A DNA stretch of 64,000 bases from Anaspis maculata. Lineage: Eukaryota > Arthropoda > Insecta > Coleoptera > Scraptiidae. A program made the translations under genes and the position numbers. The DNA is taken from assembly GCA_949128115.1 (NCBI GenBank), contig OX421964.1:30930177-30994176 (forward strand). The letters are read 5' to 3'. Below the pieces are notes generated by a model. That model did not search any database. It worked only from the letters and a program-made list of their open reading frames with translations, and was not told where the DNA came from. Every line of letters starts with the position of its first letter. Position 1 is the first letter of the stretch. Shown piece after piece: positions 48,780-60,100 of this stretch.

Positions 48780-49735
48780 CTATATTATATTAGTAGGTCT
48801 AATAATCAAGGGCGTTGTGTGTAAGTAGCGATAAATGCCCGACTCCGTAGGAAGAGGGCATTTATCTAGGGACAACCAGCCCGAGGGAAACGCCTGTCCA
48901 AAATTATCTAGGAAAATCTCGAGCACGAGTGATATTTTGAAGATTATTACAAAAAAGAAGTCCGGGGTGACAGCTGTCAGATTTTGTTGTTTACATCCAT
49001 TTTATCCCGTTGCCATTGACAGTGGGATTTAGATGAGTGAATATTATCCTTGTAGGTCTATTAATCAAGGGCGTTGTGTGTAATAATCAACAGTAATATC
49101 ATAAGTGCTTAGATTTTCACGATAATTTTGGTCAGGCGATCGCGAGTGCTGATTGTAGCGATAAATGCCCGACTCCGTAGGAGGAGGGCATTTATCCAGG
49201 GACAATCAGCCCGAGGGAAACGCCTGGCCAAAATTATCTGGGACAATCTCGAGCACGAGTGATATTTTGAAGATTATTACATAAAAGAAGTCCGAAGTGA
49301 CAGCTGTCAGATTTTGTTGTTTACATGAATTTTATTCCGTTGCTATTGACAGTGAGATTTAGATAAGTGATTATTATCCTTGTAGGTCTAATAATCAAGG
49401 GCGTTGTATGTAATAATCAACAGTAATATCATAAGTGCTTAGATTTTCACGATAATTTTGGACAGGCCATCGCGAGAGGAGGAGGGCATTTATCTAGGGA
49501 CAACCAGCCCGAGGGAAACGCCTGACCAAAATTATCTGGGAAAATCTCGAGAACGAGTGATATTTTAGTGATTATTACAAAAAAGAAGTCCGAAGTGACA
49601 GCTGTCAGATTTTGTTGTTTACATCAATTTTATTCCGTTGCTATTGACAGTGGGATTCAAATAAGTGAATATTATCCTTGTAGGTCTATAAATCAAGGAC
49701 GTTGTGTGTAATTATCACCACTAATCGAGAGTTAT
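48780..49735 (+). repeat. tandem foldback repeat array, about three units
   Basis: Units of about 260, 330 and 300 bp each end in AATCAAGGRCGTTGT. Each complete unit is itself a long imperfect palindrome: GTAATAATCAACAGTAATAT with TAGATTTTCACGATAATTTT pairs with AAAATTATCTGG with GATATTTTGAAGATTATTAC, around a core hairpin GATAAATGCCC/GGGCATTTATC (48832-48868 and 49163-49198). The spacer carries TGACAGCTGTCA, a perfect 12 bp palindrome. The third unit has lost half its hairpin. The orientation is opposite to 15697-16345. Confidence 0.78.
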
Positions 49736-51814
49736 TACACATAGCTAGTTTTCAAACGATCACCCGGTAAAATTATTCACAATCAATTATCACACTGAAC
49801 AGTCTTTAGTTCGCGTTAAATCTGCAGCGGTGTTTCGCACTCGACGCTGAGCTGAATTGAACTTTCTGCCTAATCGCGGGAGCTCTAGGAAAGTTCATCA
49901 TCTTCTTGAATATTCCGGTAAACTCTTGATAGGTGAGAACATGGGAAAAGTGGAAAATATAAAAAGTCAAACCATCCGTAGAGATATGGTAAGAGCAAAA
50001 GCGCGAAGACACAGAGACCCTAAATGATCTGACAACCCCGTGACAGAGCCGGTCATGTGACTCCCTGTGCGGTACGAGAATCCCGGGTTCGATTCTCCGT
50101 GAAAAGTCTGGGTATTGCAACTAATGGATCGTCCGAAATTGCACTTTTCTAATGTAAGTATACAAATAATAAAAATAAGAACAAAACTCTTTTAGCAAAA
50201 ACGAAAATATAAACAGCAATGAAAACGAAACTGAATAATTTTCAACGCCCATTAGGTACCGATTACTATCAATTTTGTCAGAGCTTCCAGGTCAAGTGAG
50301 TCGATAAACTTGAATTAAATTTGGCCACAGAGTTTTTTATCATGACAGAGTCTTGAAAAGCGGGTCACATTGCAATGGTCTTTCAGTCCAGCAGCAGTCC
50401 ACTGAGTATGTGTGTGTGCAACGAACGGCATAAGGCGCGCTCGAGGTGCAAAACGTCGGTAAGTACAGGTGCGTCCGTCTCACACGGTCCCGGTAATTAA
50501 TTACGCTCTCTTCATTATCATAGCGTGCGTGGGAGGCCGCCTGCACCTCAGCTCAACAATGGCCAGGAATAATTAGAATATCTTGATCAGTTAACGGCTC
50601 CCATTTTTTAAATTTCTGCACCGTATATCATCCCCACAACTAGGTGACTAGTCACAGCCCGAGTCATGCAACTCACTCCATCTCGGCAGGCCAACCAAAC
50701 AGAACCAAACATATACCTACTCGGTGGAAAACCCATTCAGCACAGAAAAATACATATATAAATGTGCACACACATAATGTGTGCAACAATATATATTTTT
50801 CTGCATGCACTTGAAGGCGATAAATCGCCCGCAATCTCGGCCGGCATCAGCTGACTATTGCGATTCCTGCCCCGTAAATCCTGCCAGGACCAGTCGATAA
50901 GTCAATTGTTATCAGGAATCGGCGCACAGCGCACCAGGATAATGCTCCTGGAATAAATATTTCTCGAGTTTGTGTATATATCTATATTTTGGTTTGTTTT
51001 CAGTTCGGACATACTTCCAACTCTTGCGTCTCGCTTATGTTGCCGTCGACTCCTTTCCACGAAAGAACTGATGGACTGACACCTCTTTTGGGACTATGGG
51101 CGAGATTGCAATCAATTTTTCGAGTCACGACTTGCTGGCGAGCTCTCAGGCGTAAACTGCAACAATATGACGGGTAATTGAATTTGATTAAAATGGTAAA
51201 TGATCTTTGTCAGCATCTGGATTGAAGATTTAAAATTTTCTACGGCGATTATTTTTTCTTCGTGGGTACATACTTAATTAGGCAAGTATATTAACCTTTT
51301 TTTATTGACTCCAATTTTATTCACAATCTGCCGCATTGTGGCCATAGATAGCAGTCTAAATTCAACTCAAGTATAAAACTTAAGATCACGATGCGTTAAT
51401 AAGACACACCTGCACAAATGGTGGAGGAGCCCTGCATTGAGAGCTTGTAAAATATATTCGCCGCCTATCCTAGATTTTTCTACTTTACTAGAGAGCTCTG
51501 TCGAATACAGGTTGAATATTTCAAAATAGAAAGCATAATATTCACAAGGCTTTTTCGGAAAAGGTCTTGAATAGTCAGTAACGCAGAAGCGGGTAGTAAG
51601 TTTCTCCTTAGCCTACATATCCTTAGAATCGGAGAACAGAGTTGAATTCAGAGCGACAACACGAACACAGTGTAGTGCGGTATTTGAACGCCACAATTTG
51701 TACAGCAATTAGTAAATCAGGATAGCATTATGATACAAATTGTGTGTTTGAACGTTTTTCTCTCAATTATCAAGTACCCAACGTAAACTCGTAACATCGG
51801 TGAAAACAACGAAA
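49736..51814. other. intergenic stretch with one SINE copy, otherwise no feature
   Basis: Apart from the SINE at 50035-50130 and a GATCACCCGGTA motif near 49758, I see no repeat or gene. The part at 50560-51150 is repeat-poor. Confidence 0.4.
50035..50130 (+). mobile_element. tRNA-derived SINE copy
   Basis: CCCCGTGACAGAGCCGGTCA holds a box-A-like block. GGTTCGATTCT at 50086-50096 is box B with one change. The tail GTGAAAAGTCTGGGTATTGC matches the tails of the copies at 26014 and 61515. Confidence 0.6.
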
Positions 51815-53313
51815 TAAACTGCTCAACAATTGAAGTGGTCCACTCGAAAATTTCGCCTGATTTTAAATACAAATATCTTGGAAAAAAAATGGACCGATTC
51901 TCAAAAGTGCAGTGTTTTTCGATAGCTTATTTTTTTCACTATAAGGTGCCCCGATAGACCAAACCATTGATTACATAATGTATAATATACAGGGCGACAA
52001 CAAAAAGAGTGTTAAAATGTTTCATTTTAAAGCACGTCCCACTTTTGCAAAAGAATTCGCTGAGTCTTTCCGAATGCATTTTTTAGAAGTGCACATCCAT
52101 GGCTCGAAACGGTTTTTGATATTTCGGCCTATCTTCTTTGGTTACAGGGTAATGTGAAAGAAACAACTTTTTGTTTTTATAGTGGTAACTTTTTTATTTG
52201 TTGACCGATTTCCAAAATTTGGAGCTTATGTTGAAGCGAAGACCTCAGGTAAGAGGAATCGATTAACATCATTGAGTTAACACATCATTTCAAAAAGGGA
52301 GGTTGCATCAAATGTGACCTAAGCATGAAATAAGGCCGAAATCCGATTTGGGGGAATTTTTTAAGAAGAATCAACTTGTCGTTAAAGAAATCACTCATTA
52401 CGAACATTTTGAGATCAGTCTCGCTTATTTGGGGCAACAATTAACGACGGAAAGCCCAAATTAAGACTGCATGTTTTCACAGGAGAACCGATGCTCTTAC
52501 TCACCTGAAAATACACGTAACCTATGTTACGAGAATCACTGATCGAGTTTCCTTCGCGATTTGGACAGTCAACAGAGGGTCGACAGAAACAGTCAAAAGT
52601 AACAATAAGTACGTGTGTTTTCAGTTAAGCAAAGGCATCAGTTATCCTGTGAAAACATGCAGTCCCAATTTGAGTTTTCCGTCGTTAATTGTTGCCTCAT
52701 ATAAGCGAGACTGATCTTAAAATGTTCGCAATGAGTGGTTCATTCAACGACAAGTTGATTCTTGTTAAAAAATCCCCCCAAATCGGATCTCGCCTCATTT
52801 CATGCTTAGGTCACATTTGATCCAACCCCTCTTTTTGAAATTATGTGTTGATTCAATTCTGTGATTCGATTCCTCTTAACTGAGGTCTTCGCTTCAATAT
52901 AAGCTCCAAATTATGAAAATCGGTTAACAAACAAAAAAGTTACCACTATAAAAACAAAAAGTTGTTTCATTTTACATCACCCTGTAACCAAAGAAGATAA
53001 GCGGGAATTTCAAAAACCGTTCCGAGCCATGGATGTGCACTACTTAAAAATGTAATCAGAAAGACTCGGCGATTTTTCTGGAAAAACTGGGACGTGCTTT
53101 AAAATGAAACATTCTAACACTCCTTTCGTTGTCACCCTGTATATCATGCATTATGTATTCAATTGTTTGGCCTATTATTGCACCTTATAGTGAAAAGAAT
53201 GAGCTATCCAAAAACACTGCACTTTTTGAAATCAGTCAATTTTTTTCCGAGATATTCGTATTTGAAATCGGGCGAAATTTTCGAGTGGACCACTTCAATT
53301 GTTGAGCAGTTTA
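51815..53313. mobile_element. foldback element, about 1,499 bp, with an inner CAGGGYG-ended palindrome
   Basis: TAAACTGCTCAACAATTGAA pairs with TTCAATTGTTGAGCAGTTTA at the outer ends. Inside, ATATACAGGGCGACAAC (about 51987) pairs with GTTGTCACCCTGTATAT (about 53145), so a second set of ends with the CAGGGYG motif lies about 170 bp in. Arms match along most of their length to a centre near 52564. Either one element has long outer ends, or a CAGGGYG-ended foldback was inserted at the centre of an older palindrome. Confidence 0.85.
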
Positions 53314-54391
53314 GTTGAGAGAAATTCGGGCTGTGACTACAGAGGTCTTATTTCTAGATGGGAGTGATTTCCAGGCGATCGCGGTGCGACCTTATCGCAT
53401 CCCCGGTAATGAAAAGTGGTATATTTTCTATCTGTCCAATCACAGGCCAAACGGTGTTCTAACCTCAAATAACAGAAACCTATGGACATGGATCATCACG
53501 CGTCATCAAAAATTTGGAGAGGCGACAAACGAACAGACCACTGGCGCTTGACAGGATGACAGGTGACAAGCATAATTCAGACAACAAATATAAGCTCTAT
53601 AACCTACAAATCTGAAGTTGGTTGTTTTACTCGTTTTACTTTCGTTGTGTGCTTTGTACAGATCCAGGTGTATACCTACTGTGCGATTCAAGGGTTCGTC
53701 GTTCTCTGTGATAGCCACTTATAATTAATTAGCAATTTTTGCGAAATGATGGATTTGAAGGCTTGAAAGGGGGCCCAAGGCAAGCTTCTTATTCCAAAGA
53801 TCCGCGTGTCTGGCAAGATTGCTCTCCACACAGTCATGGATTCTGAATTTCTGAATGTTCCGATGAGTCGGTGACCTGACCTCGCAATGTTTCCAAAGCA
53901 AACGTACGACATCATGTTTCTCAAGCGTACCATAGTTCCCACACGTGAGGGGGACTCACGGAGTTCAAAAGTTTGAAAGCTACAATCAATGTCTTTGTGG
54001 CCGGTTCCAAATGCCAAAGGTGAACTCTTGCCAAACGCAAAGAAATTGGCTACACATGTCAAGAAGAGATTGTGAAAACCCTCCAACTTCTGAAGGATTT
54101 TGCCCAACAAAGCTCTTTGTTTGCAGTCGTTCCACCATTGTGTGGTTCTTTTTCCAACATAGATTCAAATTTAAACATAGAAAGCAGAAATAAACAGATG
54201 TAGATATTTTTTAGTTCTATTAAAATTGGTTTGTTTTCAAAGAAATTCGATATGACAAAATTATACTCATCAAATAATGAAATAAGTAATGAAAAAGTGG
54301 AATAAGGTCTTCGGTAATGCATAAAAATCAGAACCAAAGTAATTTTATGTCCAGTTGGTGATCTTCATGGATCGGGCGCCGAAAGATATCA
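53314..54391. other. intergenic stretch, no gene recognised
   Basis: A 140-codon frame on the - strand (53688-54110) has no domain I recognise. No repeat structure was seen. Confidence 0.4.
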
Positions 54392-54879
54392 AACAAAAAT
54401 ATACCACCACAAATATACCACCACAAATATACCACCACAAATATACCAGCCAAAAACATACCATGACAATAATATACCATGCCACAAATATACCTAGCCA
54501 AAAATATACCACGCCAAAGTTATACCAAGCCAAAAATATACCACGACAAATATATACCACGTCAAAAATATACCACGCCATAAATATCCCACGCAAAAAT
54601 ATGCCATGCCCAAGATATACCAACCAAAAATATATCATACCATGCAGTGATTCATCTTTGTGATCGTGAATGCATCTTTGCTGTCGGGTGGAAGAGAACG
54701 CATAACCGTCGGTGCTGCCGCACTGTCGAACCTTAAGACGGACTACCAGTTTTTGCAATCGAAATATGAAGTAAAATATTGATGCAAGAGAGCAAGAATA
54801 CTTACCTGATAATTGTACCCTTTCTTTGAAGAATCGTTATCCAACAATAATTATGGTTCTCATTGTTTTTTCCAAAAAG

Positions 54880-55390
54880 TTGTCGGATCAAAAATCGGTG
54901 GTTGGATCGGAAATCACCGTCCCTCAGACGTACCTGACGAGGTCCATGTACACAGCTCTCTCATGTCCAAGAGTGGTTGTCGAATCAAAAACCGATGATA
55001 GGGCCAAAGGTTACCGCCCTTCGGGCGTACCTGACGAGGTTCATGTATGGTAACATAGAGATAGGTATTCTAATCGTCCGCCATGTTTGTGTCCAGACCG
55101 CATACGGATCAATCACAGCGCTTCGGTAGGATCGGCTCAAATGCATTCGCCAGGGCCTGGACACAAACAAGGTGACGATGACGATTAGAATACCTATCTC
55201 TTCTCTATGTTACCTTAGGTCCATGTACACAGCTTTTCTGTATCCAAGTTGTTGTCGATCAAAAACCGGTGATAGGGCCGGAGATCACCGCCCTCCGAGC
55301 GTACCTGACGAGGTCCATGTACACAGCTTTTCCGTGTTCAAGTTGTTGTCGAATCAAAAACCGGCGGTAGGGCTGGAGGTAGTATGTCTT
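54880..55390 (+). repeat. 96 bp tandem repeat, about four units, split by a MITE
   Basis: GTTGTCGRATCAAAAAYCGG recurs at 54880, 54976, 55251 and 55345. The first and last intervals are 96 and 94 bp. The middle one is 275 bp because a 166 bp MITE plus about 13 extra bases lie in it. Each unit has GTACCTGACGAGGTCCATGT. Confidence 0.75.
55049..55214. mobile_element. MITE, 166 bp, possibly Mutator-like
   Basis: GGTAACATAGAGATAGGTAT pairs with ATACCTATCTC and CTCTATGTTACC at the right, followed inside by matching TTCTAATCGTC/GACGATTAGAA blocks. AGGTTCATGTA precedes and AGGTCCATGTA follows, an 11 bp flanking repeat with one mismatch. A 9-11 bp duplication would fit Mutator-like elements. Confidence 0.75.
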
Positions 55391-56005
55391 ATCTGGAATA
55401 TACTGTACTGATGTAACTTTATCTATTACATTATAATGCAATTTCTCGTTAATTCTTTATACTTATTACCATGTTTAACTGAATAGTCACAATTGTGAAT
55501 GAAACAAGTTTGGTATATAATTCGCCAACCCCCAATTGAACGACGCACCCTAATAAACCCTACCTGAACTCCGCCTTGAAACTTGTTCGTGTCAAAGCCG
55601 TCTTTTGTTCAAATGGCCATAGTTTATGGAACAGTTCTTCGGGCACTATTTCTGGCGTGGCATATTTTTGCGTGGTATATTTTTATGTCGTGGTATATCT
55701 TTGGCTTGGTATCTTTTTGGCTTGGTATCTTTTTGGCTTGGTATATTTTTGACGTGGTATATTTTTGACCTGGTATATTCTTGGCTGGGTATATTTCTGG
55801 TTTGGTATATTTTTGGCCTGGTATCTCGTTGGCTTGGTATATTTTTGGCTTGGTATATTTTTTGCTGGGTATTTTTTGGTTGGTATATTTTTGGATGGTA
55901 TATTTGTGGTCTGGTAAATCCTTGGTATGGTATATTTTTGACTGGTATATATTTTCGCCGGTATATTTTGGTGGTATATTTTTGTCTGGTATAAACTGGC
56001 GCCAC

Positions 56006-57059
56006 ACCATCTTCATGTGTTGAAAGAAATCTTGGACAGTTAACAATTCATAATCTCAGTCATATTCAGCCAGACCTGGTGGGCTCGGTTCTAGAAACTT
56101 ACGCTTTGCTGAATCTTGAGAACCGCGAAAAAGAATAATACCTAATTGGAATTACATGAAATTGCGGTTCAGACCTTTCCGTAGAGTTGCAATTGTTGAT
56201 AAGCAACAACAATCAGTTCAGAACAACAACCCCTCCCTCTTGAAACTTATAACATTGTTTTAGTGTGTAACTGCCGTTATTCAAATTTTCATGTTGAATG
56301 GGTCATTAAATATACAAGAGAATAATCAATATTAACGAATGCCATGAAGGGGAATTTCATCTAGAGGAACGTCCAGTTTGATCTCGCGGAACTAATAATT
56401 TTGTTGCAGCATCCATCCAAACTTAAGAGGGGTAGCCTGCTCGTGGAATGAAAAATCTATTAGAAGCTGGTCATATTATCTGGACACATGACGACGCGAC
56501 GATTGAAGAAATTTGTACTTCTAATTTATATGGCTAAATCAATTAGCTTAGCGGTTTAGTATTCATTTATAGAAAACACTAATCGTTTCGAAGCTTTTTC
56601 GCATTAGTTCGTCGGCGAGCACCTTTGTAGGTTTTTATCAATGATGGGTTCACTAAACACAAAACAATACGGAACGCAATCAAAAAGATCTTCACATGAA
56701 AGCCTCACATATTTCGCGTATACCATTGGTTCCGATTCCGAAGTTTTTGGAAGGGTGGAATTGGGTTTAAAATTTCCGGCTTTAGATAGACACTCGCGTT
56801 CACGATATTCTGTTAAAATTCAAGAGCAATTCAAAGTGAAAAATAGGTTCAGCCTGAGGTTCAGTCCTCTACACAGGCAAAGCCACATCCAATCCTTTTC
56901 CGGATGGGGCTTTGCCTTTTCAAAGGAATATGTTTCTGTCTGAATTACACGTGAAATTTTCCATATTACAATTGACGCTTTCTAAAAATCAAGTGACGCT
57001 TTTCAGAATTACAACTGATGATTTCTGAGTAATAAACAACTGGCAAAGGTGTAGGAACC
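56006..57059. other. intergenic stretch, no feature recognised
   Basis: Short frames only. No convincing repeat or gene is visible. Confidence 0.4.
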
Positions 57060-57140
57060 AGCTTATCGCGATGCGGCAAACTCTTGACGGCTCCTCCGCC
57101 AAATGTATGGGGGTTTGTAGCTTATCCCTGAGTTGGAGTC
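57060..57140 (+). repeat. dispersed repeat, copy 3 (GGCTCCTCC family)
   Basis: GACGGCTCCTCCGCCAAATG, GGGTTTGTAGCTTATC and GAGTTGGAGTCTCCAG occur in the same order as at 6582-6680 and 20600-20765. Only one middle unit is present here. Confidence 0.6.
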
Positions 57141-60100
57141 TCCAGTGGGTTTTCACCAATATGAAAATGACCTAGGCGCTAGTAAATGCCTGTATACTGT
57201 ATAACTATCAAACTGTCCTAGGTGCTAGTGAATGCTTGTATAACTAACAGAAAGAGGTATCATAAATCAGGTAAAAACTAACAGACAACTATTTATTTAG
57301 TTGGAATATATACAACGAGTTATAAACCGTCATCATCATTAGGTACTGATGCACGAAAAATCGGTAGACCATGTCCATATACACCAAAGCAATGGTTAAC
57401 TATGTAAAAAAAAATGAAATAGGTAAAATAATGAATGGTAACTAAGCACACGAGCTCAATAAAATTGAAACCGAATAGCAACAAGCTACAGCATTCTTTG
57501 GATTTTTTATAGCCTCCTCCATCGGCCAGTATAGGCCGTGTGTATTAATTTGATTTTATTTTATTATGACGTAGATCGATAAATTTCAGGAGTAGAGTGG
57601 ATCCTTAAAAAATGAAACAGGTGGCGCCAGACTACCGGCGCCAATCAAAACGTTTAATTTCGACTCGAGTTGGTTATTTATTTATTTATTTTTGGTTGTA
57701 TATTATTTATAATTCCGATTATTATGATCATCGGCAACGCGGGCACTTCAACTTAGCAAGCATATAGTAGTAGCGGTCAGTAGTTAGTGGGGCTCGTTAG
57801 TAGTATTTAGTAATTTCGCAACTTTGTCACGAAGTATATGATGCGTATCAATTTCTGTTATAGGCTGCGTTATTGCTTAGGTACTGAAATTCATTCAGGT
57901 GGATTTTATGTTGATATTATGTCGACGATCTGGGGAAGATTATAGTTCGTTATGAAATGTCTAATTTTATGGAGATTTATAGTAGCCTTTAAAGGTAGCG
58001 AAATGGTTTTGATGTATCTAACCTGTTTGGAATGCATGAGTTGCTGGTCCAGTTTTCAAACTCATCGAGCTCTGATAGCTCATTACCTGGTTTAGTAACA
58101 CATTATTTGGGTGTACTGGATGGTTAATTAATCTTCTCGCAACCTGTTCATCACAAACACAAGAAAAAAAAATTGAAGAGAAGCTGTATACTCGAGCGAT
58201 GGTAGCGTATACAGAAAGCAATTTAAGAAACGAGCCGTCCCGGTCAAAGTTTTTGACACCATCACATTTCACGAAAAAAAGATACGGATACGATATTATA
58301 CCACAGAGAAGAGCCACCAAAGGACGCTTAACACACACGTGATAAAAATAGTATGATTCTCGGGTGTCGGGGTCCGAACCCAGCGAGGAGCGTTTCAGCG
58401 ACATCCAATCTCCTGATGGATTTTAATCAGACGAACTTGTGTTTTACACTTGTTAAGTCATTTGTTTGTACGGGGCAGACAGTTTGAAAAATAAACATAT
58501 GTCAAGTGACGACACTGGAATGTAGTTAGACACGGGTCTGTCGCGTGCGTGCCGAATCCAGGACGATGAATAAGATAAATCGAACTCTTATACGCGATAG
58601 ATAAGGTTCATCATCACGATGACGATCGAAATAGTAACGCATAACATCAAGAATAGCTCTTGACTATGCACTCTTTTGATTACTTAGGTACACGGAACGA
58701 ACGCAATTAATAAACCCAACAGCACAGTCATTAACCGCACACAAAATGAGATAAAGCAGTATTCATCCACGGTAGATTACAGAGTCGATCGCATTGATTG
58801 ATTATTATGTAGGTCCACTTAATACGGGACTTGTAGAAAGTGAAATTGTGGCTGGGAGCCATTTTTGTTATTAAGTATTACGAAGCTGTGTCTTCGAATA
58901 GATAACATAGAGAGTGCAGGTATATATACTTGCTACTTGCTCTTTCATAAGTGGCTGATTTACAAATTTCGACATCCCTCTGGTCTCTGGTCCCATCAAG
59001 GCGTCGAGCCTCATCAAGATCAACTTAATCAACTTAACAGCAATTATAATAATAATTAGTGTTACTCTTGTTGGTGGTGCGGTGGTAGAAAATCACGATT
59101 ACACGGAAGTTATAGGGATAACTAGGGCAATCCCAGAGATGTGTCTTTCATTATTGTAAAAAATGGTTTAGAGCCTCGTCCACAGCCATGGACCCCTGCT
59201 GCCTGAGACGCTGCGACGCTGCCACCGCCCGAGAGCTAGCGCTGGGTCGCAACATCATCACCGCCTGCTTGAGACGCTTCCCGGGCCGATGACACGGTGT
59301 CGTTAAACAATCCAACGTAGATCCCAACTCAAAAACAGTTATTTCTGCCGACTCTCAAGATATGGAATAAACTTAATCAGAGAGTTGCAAGTCAGCTCTA
59401 ACAAGGCACAGGAGCTCAAAGTCATAGGCTACAGCTCAAATCCAAAGAAGAGAAGAGTTCTCGAGGTCTTTACACCATCAGAGCTCCTTGGTGGGGCCAA
59501 AATTCAACTTTGGAGAGAAGGCCGCGCAAAAGTCAAAAGAACTCACTTTGAGAGATTTCCAACAAGATACAGAGCTTAACATCACAGCCCAAAGCTCAAA
59601 TACAAAGAGAATACTTACTTTTCTCATAAGTCATTACACAGCTCCTTGGTGGGTTAAGAGTCAAGACTCAACTCAGAGGCTCGGAAGGTCTCCAAACGCA
59701 GGCAGATTTGAATTTGAAGACGCAACGGCAACAGGACAGTTATCAGCCAGGAGAAAAATCTGACAAAGCGCACAGTCCCGATGCGACAGCTGTGGGCCAA
59801 ACCTACCAACTTGCTGGAGCTAAATTGGAGACAGTGGTTCTCAAACCTTCTACACTGCTTCTACTCACTATGGTTTTTCAAAACTTAACCAACCAGATGG
59901 CAACTTTCAAGGTAATAAACATCATACAGGTGTCCCAGAAATGGTCCATAAACTCTCCAGTACGTTATGAGAATTCATCATAGAGTCGGGAAAAAATAGT
60001 AAAAAATTCTTTGGCTTTTATTTAATAAGTTATCGCCAAAAAAAACTAAACGCTCGATTTGGCAGACGTGCACGTGTTCACCTACATACGTACCGCTAGG

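Larger units (their letters stand above)
54392..56005. mobile_element. FB-like foldback with minisatellite arms (about 1.6 kb)
   Basis: The left arm (54396-54640) is a tandem array of about 16 bp units of the form ATATACCACGCCAAAA. The right arm (55661-55993) is the same minisatellite in reverse complement (TTTTTGGCTTGGTATA and variants). Both arms are bounded by GGCGCC-containing sequence (54374-54380 and about 56000). The middle holds a separate 96 bp tandem repeat and a MITE. Long inverted arms made of short tandem repeats are the hallmark of Drosophila FB elements; sequence homology to FB is not claimed. Confidence 0.75.

Noticed and set aside
53688..54110. A 140-codon - strand frame
   Set aside because: No known motif; its start and end lack any supporting signals.
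55626..56046. Long frames on both strands with repeated GIF/AWYIF- or KIYQAKNIP-type peptides
   Set aside because: They are translations of the 16 bp minisatellite arm of the FB-like element, not proteins.
58340..58425. Possible tRNA-like sequence on the - strand (GGTTCGGACCC)
   Set aside because: Box B is imperfect and box A is missing; the tail does not match the SINE copies found elsewhere.
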